Below, piece after piece: positions 15,951 to 23,159 of a stretch of DNA of 28,798 nt. The number at the start of each line of letters is the position of its first letter. Position 1 is the stretch's first letter. The DNA comes from CAZJPS01 sp964548055. Its GTDB lineage: Bacteria > Patescibacteriota > Gracilibacteria > Peribacterales > Peribacteraceae. The translations under genes were made by a program, and so were the position numbers. The stretch covers positions 1 through 28,798 of the forward strand of contig CAZJPS010000008.1 in NCBI GenBank assembly GCA_964548055.1, written 5' to 3'. Under the pieces are notes generated by a model. It had not been told where the DNA came from and ran no database searches. It saw nothing but the letters and a program-made list of their open reading frames with translations.

Positions 15951-16484
15951 TTACTGCAAAGTAAGCCCTTCGCAGTACTGCAAAGCAGACGACGCAGACT
16001 TTTCACCAAAGTTCTCAAGCGAAACCGTTACATCACCTGGAAGTGGCACCTCTTCCACCACTTCCCAAGCCGTACAATTTTCCTCTTCTCCTCCAAAACG
16101 CTTTTGAATAAGGAGTGTGTGAGGATTGCGAGATTGTGTCACAAGAATTTCTTCACCTGCACCTGCAAACCAGGCAGAAAGAAGGAGTTCGATTTTGGAT
16201 GAAGAAGCAGGAACAGTGCGGCTACTTGCATCGCTCACAAACACTTCACCAAGGATTTCACCAAGTTCAATCGTTTTCTCAGTAGCACCACTTAACTGCA
16301 AGGCAGCAGTTGTGCGAACAACTCCACTGTCATCCGTCACCACATTTTTCTGAAGAGTGATCTGGAGATCGTTACTTGCAGATGAAGAGGAAGAAGAAGA
16401 CGCGTTTTTAGAAACAGAATTTGTAGAAGTACAGGCAGCAAGAAAAAAAATCGAAACGCCAATGATAAGATGCTTTTGAAGCAC
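15951..16484 (-). CDS. Small lipoprotein of unknown function
   Basis: 177 residues from a GTG. Signal peptide with lipobox LAAC (15-18), a linker of consecutive serines (about 29-36), then a beta-rich extracytoplasmic domain with Cys residues near NCTAWEV and QYCEGL that could pair. No family is recognised. It heads the operon with the deacylase and rescue-factor genes and has its own promoter just after the metK stop. Confidence 0.75.
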   Translation of the reverse strand: MLQKHLIIGVSIFFLAACTSTNSVSKNASSSSSSSASNDLQITLQKNVVTDDSGVVRTTAALQLSGATEKTIELGEILGEVFVSDASSRTVPASSSKIELLLSAWFAGAGEEILVTQSRNPHTLLIQKRFGGEEENCTAWEVVEEVPLPGDVTVSLENFGEKSASSALQYCEGLTLQ

Positions 16485-16507
16485 AAAATGGAGGGGAAAA
16501 AGGACGC

Positions 16508-16535
16508 ATCATACAAGAATGAAAAGTCATCACAA
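16508..16535 (-). promoter_or_regulatory. Promoter of the lipoprotein-deacylase-rescue factor operon
   Basis: Minus strand TTGTGA (16535-16530), 16-base spacer, TATGAT (16513-16508), placed between the metK stop (16541) and the GTG at 16484. The leader would be about 17 bases, one of the few non-leaderless cases here. Confidence 0.55.
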
Positions 16536-16540
16536 GCAGA

Positions 16541-17695
16541 TCATACTGCCTTCATCAGCGCATCTACCCTCTCACACTGCTCCCATTTCACCTTCAGATC
16601 TTCCCGACCCAAGTGACCGTAGGCGGCAAGTTGGCGATACTGAGGCTTTAGAAGATCCAGATCGCGGATGATAGCGGCAGGACGCAAATCGAACACTGTG
16701 CTGATGGCTGCTTCTAGTTTTCTGTCAGACACTTTGCCAGTCCCGAAGGTTTCCACGTGGATGGAAACGGGTGCAGCTATGCCGATAGCGTACGCCACCT
16801 GCACTTCGCATTTGCGGGCAAGCCCTGCTTTCACCACGTGCTTGGCAACCCATCTGGCTGCATAGGCAGCAGAGCGGTCGACCTTACTTGGATCTTTCCC
16901 GGAAAATGCGCCACCACCATGGCGGCTATATCCTCCATACGTATCCACAATAATTTTGCGGCCGGTGAGCCCGCAGTCACCAGGAGGGCCACCAATAACG
17001 AATCGGCCTGTTGGATTGATATGGAAAATTGTTTTTTCATCCAAATATTTGCCACATATAGGTTCAATTACATGTTTTTTTACATCTGCACAAATCTGCT
17101 CGTGCGATACATCTTCGCGGTGCTGGGTAGAAATGACCACGCACTCAAGTCTCTCCGGTTTTCCATCGTCACTGTACTGCACAGTCACTTGGCTTTTCCC
17201 ATCTGGTCTCAAAAAATCGAGCCCATTCTTCTTCCTCACATCCGCAAGTTTTTTTGTGAGGCCATGGGCTAAAGAAATTGGAAGCGGCATCAGCTCTGGC
17301 GTTTCATCACATGCAAATCCGAACATGAGCCCCTGATCTCCCGCCCCCTGCTCTTTGCTCTGGCTCGTCGTTTCATCAACACCTAGTGCAATATCTGCAC
17401 TCTGTTCACCCACGCTCACAAGTACGGCGCAGGCTTTGTGATCAAAACCAAATGCAGAATCGTTGTAGCCAATCTCCCCAATCGTTTTGCGTGCAATTTC
17501 TGCAATGGGAATATATCCCTTCGTGCGCATTTCACCGGCCACGATCACGAGCCCCGTGGTTGCCAAACACTCACACGCTACGTGTGCATTGGGATCTTGC
17601 CGCAGCGCATCATCTAAGATTGCATCGCTGATCTGATCACACACTTTATCGGGGTGACCCTCTGTTACTGATTCTGAAGTGAAGAAGTGGGACAT
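16541..17695 (-). CDS. metK: S-adenosylmethionine synthetase
   Basis: 384 residues, the usual length. Makes SAM from methionine and ATP. Motifs: GHPDKVCDQISDAILD (13-28), GAGDQGLMFGFA (117-128, one of the two family signatures), NPTGRFVIGGP, and the phosphate-binding GGGAFSGKDPSKVDRSAA (260-277). The frame is open 19 codons upstream, but that stretch is the translated form of a pyrimidine repeat; MSHFFTSESVTEGHPD is the family start. Expression is controlled by the SAM-I riboswitch and terminator at 17751-17889, so the product shuts off its own synthesis. Between that terminator and the ATG lies a repeat of CACTTTCAACTTTC units. Confidence 0.96.
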   Translation of the reverse strand: MSHFFTSESVTEGHPDKVCDQISDAILDDALRQDPNAHVACECLATTGLVIVAGEMRTKGYIPIAEIARKTIGEIGYNDSAFGFDHKACAVLVSVGEQSADIALGVDETTSQSKEQGAGDQGLMFGFACDETPELMPLPISLAHGLTKKLADVRKKNGLDFLRPDGKSQVTVQYSDDGKPERLECVVISTQHREDVSHEQICADVKKHVIEPICGKYLDEKTIFHINPTGRFVIGGPPGDCGLTGRKIIVDTYGGYSRHGGGAFSGKDPSKVDRSAAYAARWVAKHVVKAGLARKCEVQVAYAIGIAAPVSIHVETFGTGKVSDRKLEAAISTVFDLRPAAIIRDLDLLKPQYRQLAAYGHLGREDLKVKWEQCERVDALMKAV

Positions 17696-17701
17696 AAAAT
17701 T

Positions 17702-17736
17702 AAAAGTGAAAAGTTGAAAGTGGAAAGTTGAAAGTG
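17702..17736. repeat. AAAGTTG/AAAGTGG tandem repeat in the metK leader
   Basis: Five imperfect units of 6-8 bases (AAAAGTG, AAAAGTTG, AAAGTGG, AAAGTTG, AAAGTG). On the metK mRNA this is an unstructured pyrimidine-rich tract right before the start codon, with no Shine-Dalgarno sequence. Confidence 0.6.
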
Positions 17737-17750
17737 ATGACGGGTGATAC

Positions 17751-17777
17751 AAAAGAACTCTTCCGTAGGAGGAAGAG
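17751..17777 (-). terminator. Rho-independent terminator of the SAM riboswitch
   Basis: On the minus strand CTCTTCC (17777-17771), loop TCCTAC, GGAAGAG (17764-17758), then TTCTTTT. Its 5' arm can instead pair with GGAAGA (17795-17790) at the 3' end of the aptamer, forming an antiterminator. Confidence 0.75.
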
Positions 17778-17786
17778 CAGAGTTAG

Positions 17787-17889
17787 CTATCTTCCCCTTT
17801 CGGGGCTGGATTTCCCACCTGTACCCGGACTCGGGCGGTTGGGGGACACTTCTAACGGGCCAGTTCCCTCAGTGTCTCTCTTGATAGAC
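17787..17889 (-). ncRNA. SAM-I (S-box) riboswitch
   Basis: The minus strand reads in order: P1 CTATC (17887-17883), AAGAG, P2 GACACT, the GAGGGA...CTGGCCC core, AGTGTC closing P2 (six pairs), CAACC, P3 with CCCG/CGGG, GGTGGGAAATCC, P4 CCCC-GAAA-GGGG, and GATAG (17791-17787) closing P1. This is the SAM-I layout, with P4 separating it from SAM-IV. SAM binding stabilises P1/P4, frees the terminator arm and stops transcription before metK. A candidate promoter lies just upstream. Confidence 0.88.
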
Positions 17890-17903
17890 GATGGTGTACG
17901 GAG

Positions 17904-17932
17904 ACGATAACGATAGAAAGAAAAACCTGCAA
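17904..17932 (-). promoter_or_regulatory. Candidate promoter of the SAM riboswitch-metK transcript
   Basis: Minus strand TTGCAG (17932-17927), 17-base spacer, TATCGT (17909-17904). The predicted start near 17897 is just before the 5' strand of aptamer P1. Confidence 0.4.
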
Positions 17933-18140
17933 GAGTATCTAGCAGTGGAAAGATCTGGCATATAATCACCGAAGAAACAAATAACAAAGAAAGGATCAAT
18001 AACCAGTTTTACAAAAAATAAAACAATCAGTGAGTCTTGATGACTGATGATTGGAAATTTTTTTGTCTTTTGTTTCTTCGATATTTTCAGCGATAATCCC
18101 CATTTGAAGAAGAACAGAGCCCAACTACCTCGCCTTCTCT

Positions 18141-18170
18141 TTGCATTTGCAGTCCCCTCAACTCTACAAT
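18141..18170 (+). promoter_or_regulatory. zwf promoter
   Basis: TTGCAT (18141-18146), 18-base spacer, TACAAT (18165-18170). The ATG at 18183 is 12 bases on, so the leader is about six bases, without Shine-Dalgarno sequence. The rest of 17933-18140 holds no gene. Confidence 0.6.
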
Positions 18171-18182
18171 CTGCCTTCATCT

Positions 18183-19631
18183 ATGCTTCTCACTGCCACT
18201 CAACCCTTCAGCCTCATTCTCTTCGGTGCATCCGGGCACCTTGCCAAATTAAAGCTGTATCCAGCGCTCTATGTGCTCGCTCTGAAAAAACGACTGCCGG
18301 AGAATTATGCGATTGTGGGGTATGCAAGAACAGAAATGAATCAGGAACAATTTAGAGCACTTGTAGAAGAAGCTGTGAAAGCGCAGATGATTGAAGTGAA
18401 TAAAAAAGTGCTGAGCGAGTTCCTTTCGCACATATATTACCAAGCCGGTCAGTACGATCAGGTACCCGATTTTAAAGCACTTGCGGCTAGATTGGATGAA
18501 TTAGAAAAAAACTGGAAGAACCCGGTGCGGCTTGCGTACATGTCTGTACCACCTACTGTTTTTTCAAGTGTCATCCACAATATGTGCAACGGCGGCGTGT
18601 ACAATCCTACAAAAGCATTTCGCTGCATTGTAGAAAAACCTGTGGGGCACGATTCCAAAACGTTTGATATTTTGGAGAAAGATTTGGAAAACTGTTTTAA
18701 AAAGGAAGAAGTGTATTTGCTGGATCACTATTTAGGAAAAGAAGCGGTGCGCAACGTGTACTACCTCCGCTTTGCAAATCCTATCCTGGAACGTCTCTTC
18801 AAAAACTCTCTCATCAATCACGTAGAAGTAACAGCCTCGGAACCGATGGGACTAGAAGGACGAGCTGGATACTTCGATTCTTCCGGCACGCTGCGCGATA
18901 TGTTTCAGAGCCATTTGCTGATGATTGTGTCACTTCTCACGATGCACATTAAAGATACAGATGAGGGACTGCGAGAAAGCCGCTTAAACGCACTCAAGCA
19001 ACTGTATCTTCCTCCAGCCGCAGATATGCACAACATCGTGCTACAAGGGCAATACACAGCGGGGAATGCGGGTGGAGAAATGGAGCGGGGATACTTGGAA
19101 GAAGAAGGCATTCACAAAGATTCCAGAACCAATACGTACGCCTGCCTTAAACTGCAAAGTAAAGAGGCACGCTGGCAAGGTGTGCCGTTCTATTTGCGTT
19201 CTGGAAAGAGACTCAAAAAGAAAGAGACGCGCATCTCGCTCCAATTCCAAGTGCCACACGCAGTAGGGGAAGGGAGTACTCCCAATCGCCTCGATATCAT
19301 TCTGCAGGGCGAAGCAGGCATGCGCATGTGGTTGCAAACGAAGATCGGAGGATTAGAGCCGTCCTTCCGTCCTCTCATCATGGAAGATCCCCTCGTGTGC
19401 ATGGGAGATTGTCTACCAGAGCACGGGCTTCTCCTTCTGGAGGCAATTCACGGTCGCACGCATTGGTACTTGCAGCCAGAAGAAGTGCGCACTTCCTGGA
19501 GACTCATCGATCCTGTGCAATCCTATCTCGATAACCCCGCCACTCCTCTGTATCACTATCCAGCAGGTTCCAACGGCCCCGAAGAAGCAGATGCCTGGAT
19601 TGCACACGATGGGGCCCGGTGGTTCAATTAG
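18183..19631 (+). CDS. zwf: Glucose-6-phosphate 1-dehydrogenase
   Basis: 482 residues, typical length. Oxidises glucose-6-phosphate to 6-phosphogluconolactone with NAD(P)+, the entry to the oxidative pentose phosphate pathway. The Rossmann loop GASGHLAKLKLYPAL (15-29) matches the family GATGDLAKRKLxPAL with Ser and His changes. CIVEKPVG (148-155) and the active-site LLDHYLGKEAVRN (179-191, family RIDHYLGKE) follow; later come HLLMIVSLLTM and FYLRSGKRL. An ATG 14 codons upstream would start within the promoter, so 18183 is used. It is followed by a small gene and by pgl, giving the first two enzymes of the pathway in order; a gnd gene is not in the window. Confidence 0.95.
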   Translation: MLLTATQPFSLILFGASGHLAKLKLYPALYVLALKKRLPENYAIVGYARTEMNQEQFRALVEEAVKAQMIEVNKKVLSEFLSHIYYQAGQYDQVPDFKALAARLDELEKNWKNPVRLAYMSVPPTVFSSVIHNMCNGGVYNPTKAFRCIVEKPVGHDSKTFDILEKDLENCFKKEEVYLLDHYLGKEAVRNVYYLRFANPILERLFKNSLINHVEVTASEPMGLEGRAGYFDSSGTLRDMFQSHLLMIVSLLTMHIKDTDEGLRESRLNALKQLYLPPAADMHNIVLQGQYTAGNAGGEMERGYLEEEGIHKDSRTNTYACLKLQSKEARWQGVPFYLRSGKRLKKKETRISLQFQVPHAVGEGSTPNRLDIILQGEAGMRMWLQTKIGGLEPSFRPLIMEDPLVCMGDCLPEHGLLLLEAIHGRTHWYLQPEEVRTSWRLIDPVQSYLDNPATPLYHYPAGSNGPEEADAWIAHDGARWFN

Positions 19632-19645
19632 TCATAGTTCAGCAT

Positions 19646-19876
19646 ATGAAAGAACGGAGTATCGCTGGCTCATACAATGATGTTTTAGAAGCGTTTCAAT
19701 GTCCTGGCCTCATGCGCTTTAGCCCTACAGAAACCATACGAGTACTTCCCATGGAGGTAACGAGGCTTCTGAGTATGGCAATAAGTGGAACAAGCGAATA
19801 TATACTGCACAGAATCGATGCCATGAGTCAGGATATCTGGAAGCAGATTGAAAAGATGTACACGATGACGTTCTAG
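19646..19876 (+). CDS. Small protein of unknown function between zwf and pgl
   Basis: 76 residues from the ATG at 19646 (an ATG at 19619 would overlap the zwf end by 13 bases). No family recognised; contains AGSYNDVLEAFQCPGLMRFSP and a C-terminal helix (EYILHRIDAMSQDIWKQIEKMY). A CATAGT -10-like box lies seven bases before the ATG. Same strand as zwf and pgl with short spacers, so it may be cotranscribed. It could also be a chance open frame; no independent support was found. Confidence 0.45.
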   Translation: MKERSIAGSYNDVLEAFQCPGLMRFSPTETIRVLPMEVTRLLSMAISGTSEYILHRIDAMSQDIWKQIEKMYTMTF

Positions 19877-19908
19877 ACTCCCTCATTTTCTCATGAGACG
19901 ATAACCAT

Positions 19909-20589
19909 ATGCCAACACTCATGCACGCATCGACGGAGACAGAATTTATATCGCAAGGATGCAACTTTGTAACAGAAAAAATTCTTGATGCTTGTGCGCA
20001 GGAAGGCCGATGCATCCTAGGGCTCTCCGGCGGCTCCACGCCCAAACCAATCTACGAAGCTCTTGGAAAAAATACAGACATCGATTGGACCAAGATCTGG
20101 ATTTTTTTAGTAGATGACCGGTACATCAATGCGGATGATCCCAAAAGTAATCAGTTTTTACTCAGGTCGACTCTCCTGAAGAACGCCCCCATCCCCGAAT
20201 CACATCTCATTTTTCCGGATACTTCTTTGCCACTCGATGAGTGCATCAAACTCTACGACCAACACGTTGCCGATCTCCTGAAAAAAAATCCCGCCGACCT
20301 CATTACCCTCGGTATGGGGGATGATGGACACATCGCATCACTGTTCCCACCTCTCTCTTCCAATGCCTTCGGACCGTCAACTATCATTCACACCACGACA
20401 GATAAATTTGACGTCTTCGATCGCATCAGCGTAACACTCCCTGTACTCAAAAACGCCCATGAATGTGTCTTTTTCCTCAAAGGAGAAGCAAAGAAGAAGG
20501 TATGGGAAGACATGACACGAAGCAGCGAGGATGAAAACAGGTGGCCCGCAAAAAGTATCCTGGAAAGAGCGACTGTTATGTTCGGATAA
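19909..20589 (+). CDS. pgl: 6-phosphogluconolactonase
   Basis: 226 residues, family-typical. Hydrolyses 6-phosphogluconolactone, the product of the zwf enzyme upstream. Motifs: LGLSGGSTPKPIYE (37-50), the VDDRY (68-72) and SNQFLLRSTLL segment, and GMGDDGHIASLFP (135-147), which carries the catalytic His region. It is the NagB/DevB fold group; the SGGSTP and GDDGH context separates it from glucosamine-6-phosphate deaminase. Start ATG 19909 gives the usual N-terminus and lies close to the preceding small gene. Confidence 0.94.
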   Translation: MPTLMHASTETEFISQGCNFVTEKILDACAQEGRCILGLSGGSTPKPIYEALGKNTDIDWTKIWIFLVDDRYINADDPKSNQFLLRSTLLKNAPIPESHLIFPDTSLPLDECIKLYDQHVADLLKKNPADLITLGMGDDGHIASLFPPLSSNAFGPSTIIHTTTDKFDVFDRISVTLPVLKNAHECVFFLKGEAKKKVWEDMTRSSEDENRWPAKSILERATVMFG

Positions 20590-20638
20590 CAAGAAATCCT
20601 TTATCTCTTTAACAGGGGACAAAGGGCATAAAGGTTGT

Positions 20639-20690
20639 AAAGGGGACAAAGGTTTTTACAAAAGGACTTTTGTCCCTTTTGTCCCCTTTA
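20639..20690. terminator. Bidirectional hairpin of AAAGGGGACAAAGG repeats
   Basis: AAAGGGGACAAA (20639-20650) pairs perfectly with TTTGTCCCCTTT (20678-20689); a further GGGGACAAAGGG copy lies at 20615-20626. It sits between the converging pgl and yraN genes and likely ends both transcripts, though neither side has a long T-run. Confidence 0.55.
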
Positions 20691-20712
20691 TCACTTTTGC
20701 CCCCTTCATCCA

Positions 20713-21114
20713 TCACTCCCACCCAATCTCTTTAAAATGATTGATGATCTTCCCTCCTGCTATACAAACCAAATCCATCCGATACCCACCCTCATATTCA
20801 TTTTCTAAAACCCACATCCTGGCAGCCTTCTTCATTGCTGAACGCTTACGGGCCGTGACGTTTAATTCTGGGCGAAAAAATTCATGGTAATGGGCTCTGC
20901 TTTTTACTTCTACAAACACGAGCACTTTATCGAACGGATCGTACGCGAGGATATCGATCTCTCCTTTTCCTAACCTGATGTTTGTTCCTCTTAACTCGTA
21001 CCCAATCACCTGTAAGTACTGCGTGGCCATGCGTTCACCGTCTGCGCCCACCTTTCTTTGTAGGTGTACAGTAGACAAATGTAACTTTCGCTTCGGGAAG
21101 AGCTTATTCCACAT
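20713..21114 (-). CDS. YraN/UPF0102 family nuclease-like protein
   Basis: 133 residues from the ATG at 21114. The family has a restriction-endonuclease-like (PD-(D/E)xK) fold and is common next to DNA-uptake or repair genes; its activity is not settled. Visible: GADGERMATQYLQVIGYELRG (23-43), GKGEIDILAYD (49-59, with E52 and D54) and VFVEVKSR (66-73, with the E-x-K), then the helix NVTARKRSAMKKAARMW. The frame is open further upstream, antisense to comM, but the protein family does not extend there. Its 5' region faces comM, with 85 bases between the two starts. Confidence 0.85.
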   Translation of the reverse strand: MWNKLFPKRKLHLSTVHLQRKVGADGERMATQYLQVIGYELRGTNIRLGKGEIDILAYDPFDKVLVFVEVKSRAHYHEFFRPELNVTARKRSAMKKAARMWVLENEYEGGYRMDLVCIAGGKIINHFKEIGWE

Positions 21115-21180
21115 AAAGGTACACGGTAGTCCACCCCAAAGCTCTTGTAAAACAATGGTGTACGCAAGTACACTTTCCCC

Positions 21181-21189
21181 TGCTATATT
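21181..21189 (+). promoter_or_regulatory. Extended -10 promoter of comM
   Basis: TGCTATATT (TG, one base, TATATT) ends ten bases before the ATG at 21200; no -35 and no Shine-Dalgarno sequence. It predicts a leader of about 0-4 bases. Confidence 0.55.
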
Positions 21190-21199
21190 CTTAGCTTCC

Positions 21200-22696
21200 A
21201 TGCTCACACAACTCACCTCCTTTGCGAACATCGGCCTCCGCAGTGAACGCGTCACGGTAGAAGTAGGCAGTAGTTTTGGCGAGCATAAATTTTTTATTGT
21301 CGGCCTCGGAGATGCTGCCGTGCAGGAGAGTAAACAGCGGGTGTACATGGCACTCCGTCATAGTCATTTTAAGTTCCCTAGTGGGCGTGTGATTACGGTG
21401 AATTTAGCACCCGCAGATATCCGCAAAGTGGGCCCGAGGTACGACTTGCCGATCGCGCTTGGATTGATACTCTCATTGGAGATCGCATTCGTAGATCCAG
21501 AAAAATTAAAGACGATGGCGTTCATGGGGGAGCTGGCGCTGGATGGATCGCTGCGTCACATCTCCGGCGTTCTCCCTGCTGCCATCGCCTGTAAAAAGCT
21601 GGGCATCGAAACACTCGTGGTTCCAGAATCCAACGGACCCGAAGCGGCCCTGGTTCCAGGCGTACATGTGATTGCCCCTAAAAATCTTCAGGAGCTTGTA
21701 GAGATTCTTACAGGAGAGAAAGAAGCATCGCCTGTGTTGCCACCTGCGAGCAGTCCAAGAATGGAAGGAGGCGATATCGTGGACTTTGCAGACATACGCG
21801 GCCAAGAGCATGCCAAGCGTGCCCTAGAAATCGCCGCAGCGGGCGGGCACAACGTTTTGATGTCTGGAACACCAGGATCGGGGAAAACACTCCTTGCACG
21901 AGCACTGCGTGGAATTTTACCGCCACTCACACAGGATGAATCCATCGAGGTCACACAGGTTTACTCTGTCGCCAATTTACTCCCCAAAGACACGCCTCTC
22001 GTTCAGCAGCGACCTTTTCGGCTCGTCCATCACACGGCTAGTGGAGTATCCATTGTAGGTGGCGGACAAATTCCAGGCCCCGGCGAAATCAGTTTGGCAC
22101 ACCGTGGCGTTCTCTTTTTAGATGAAATAGCCGAGTTCCCCGCACAAGTATTGGAAGTGCTGCGTCAACCACTGGAAGATCGCACAATTACGATCACCCG
22201 TGCACAGGGGAGTATCACATTTCCGGCAGACTTTATTTTGGTCGCAGCCATGAACCCAGCCCAGTACAGTGCAGGCAACGGGAAGAAAATTGAGAGAAGA
22301 ATTTCAGCACCACTTCTCGATCGCATAGATCTCACGATCGACGTGCAGACAGTCCCGATTGCAGACTTACAACGGAAACCTAATGGCAGCACAGAAACTT
22401 CTGCAATGGTGGCAGACCGAGTTTTACAAGCGCGGCAACGTCAGAAAAAAAGATTGGAAGGGATGGGTATTTCCACCAATAAAGAAATGAATGTGAAACA
22501 GATTGATACCCTCTGTATTTTGGACGCCGTATCCGAAAAACTTCTTCGCCAAGCAGTAGAAAAAATGGGGCTTTCCGCTCGCAGTTATCACCGCACCATT
22601 AAAGTTGCGCGGACGATTGCAGATTTAGAAGGCAGTGACGAACTGAAGAGTAGCCATATTGCAGAAGCACTCCAGTACAGGCAAAACGTACATTAG
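21200..22696 (+). CDS. comM: YifB/ComM-family Mg chelatase-like AAA+ ATPase
   Basis: 498 residues. ComM is a hexameric branch-migration helicase used in natural transformation. The N-terminal ChlI-like domain (about 1-170) carries GLGDAAVQESKQRV and LAPADIRKVGPRYDLPIALG. The AAA+ core has Walker A GTPGSGKT (223-230), HTASGVSIVGGGQIPGPGEISLAH (278-301) and Walker B VLFLDEIAEF (304-313). The C-terminal domain ends LSARSYHRTIKVARTIADLEGS...HIAEALQYR. The region after AAMNP (348-352), normally a CPCG cysteine cluster, is AQYSAGNGKKIERR with no cysteines. The long open frame upstream is antisense to yraN; MLTQLTSFANIGL is the natural start. Confidence 0.93.
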   Translation: MLTQLTSFANIGLRSERVTVEVGSSFGEHKFFIVGLGDAAVQESKQRVYMALRHSHFKFPSGRVITVNLAPADIRKVGPRYDLPIALGLILSLEIAFVDPEKLKTMAFMGELALDGSLRHISGVLPAAIACKKLGIETLVVPESNGPEAALVPGVHVIAPKNLQELVEILTGEKEASPVLPPASSPRMEGGDIVDFADIRGQEHAKRALEIAAAGGHNVLMSGTPGSGKTLLARALRGILPPLTQDESIEVTQVYSVANLLPKDTPLVQQRPFRLVHHTASGVSIVGGGQIPGPGEISLAHRGVLFLDEIAEFPAQVLEVLRQPLEDRTITITRAQGSITFPADFILVAAMNPAQYSAGNGKKIERRISAPLLDRIDLTIDVQTVPIADLQRKPNGSTETSAMVADRVLQARQRQKKRLEGMGISTNKEMNVKQIDTLCILDAVSEKLLRQAVEKMGLSARSYHRTIKVARTIADLEGSDELKSSHIAEALQYRQNVH

Positions 22697-22721
22697 GGTT
22701 AGGGAAAGGGTTAGGGCTAGG
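22693..22721. repeat. Left TTAGGG-type repeat of the S23 cassette
   Basis: TTAGGG TTAGGG AAAGGG TTAGGG CTAGG, starting on the comM stop codon. Four G-triplets with three-base loops on the plus strand meet the G-quadruplex rule. Confidence 0.75.
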
Positions 22722-22728
22722 ATTTTTT

Positions 22729-23088
22729 ATGAATTCATTCGTTGATCTTCAGATCTGGCAGAAAGGAATGGACCTTGTAACAGAGGTCTACCGCATTACA
22801 GAAAAATTTCCAAAATCAGAGCAATTTGGACTCACCACGCAATTAAGAAAATCCAGTGTGAGCACTCTTGCCAATTTCGCGGAAGGTTTTAGTCGTCTTA
22901 CCAATGATGATAAAACTCACAAATACGTCATATCGCGAGGAGAGTGCTCTGAAACGTATGCATTACTTTTAATTGCAGTTCGTTTGAAAATGATAAGTGA
23001 AGAATCCTCACAAAATGCCCTGCAACTTTCCAAAGAAGTGGGCCGTATGCTCTCCGGCTTTATCCAACGTTTTAGAAAAACTTCCTGA
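22729..23088 (+). CDS. Four-helix-bundle protein, S23 / 23S rRNA intervening-sequence family
   Basis: 119 residues, all helical: DLQIWQKGMDLVTEVYRITEKFP, the family hallmark FGLTTQLRKSSVSTLANFAEGFSR (32-56), YVISRGECSETYALLLIAVRL and a final helix ending GFIQRFRKTS. Family members were first found as open frames inside intervening sequences of 23S rRNA genes and form pentameric bundles; their function is unknown. Here the gene is not in an rRNA but exactly between comM and pyrF, bracketed by inverted TTAGGG/CCCTAA repeats that begin at its neighbours' boundaries. That layout suggests a small mobile cassette. Confidence 0.9.
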   Translation: MNSFVDLQIWQKGMDLVTEVYRITEKFPKSEQFGLTTQLRKSSVSTLANFAEGFSRLTNDDKTHKYVISRGECSETYALLLIAVRLKMISEESSQNALQLSKEVGRMLSGFIQRFRKTS

Positions 23089-23155
23089 CCTAACCCTAAC
23101 CCTCTTCCTAACACCAACTCCCCTAGCCCTAACCCCATCCCTAACCCTACAATCC
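23089..23155. repeat. Right CCCTAA-type repeat of the S23 cassette
   Basis: Starts directly after the S23 stop with CCTAACCCTAACCCT and continues with degenerate copies (CCCCTAGCCCTAACCCC, ATCCCTAACCC) up to the pyrF promoter. It is inverted relative to the left repeat; C-tracts mean the minus strand could form a G-quadruplex. Confidence 0.75.
23148..23153 (+). promoter_or_regulatory. -10 box of pyrF inside the repeat edge
   Basis: TACAAT six bases before the ATG at 23160, at the junction with the last CCCTA unit. No -35 is apparent because the repeat occupies that place. Confidence 0.45.
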
Positions 23156-23159
23156 TGCC

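Noticed and set aside
17696..17752. Possible 19-residue N-terminal extension of MetK
   Set aside because: It is the translation of the pyrimidine repeat in the leader; the family starts at MSHFFTSE.
20978..21199. Possible 74-residue N-terminal extension of ComM
   Set aside because: It is antisense to the conserved YraN domain, does not match the family N-terminus, and an extended -10 sits right before the ATG at 21200.
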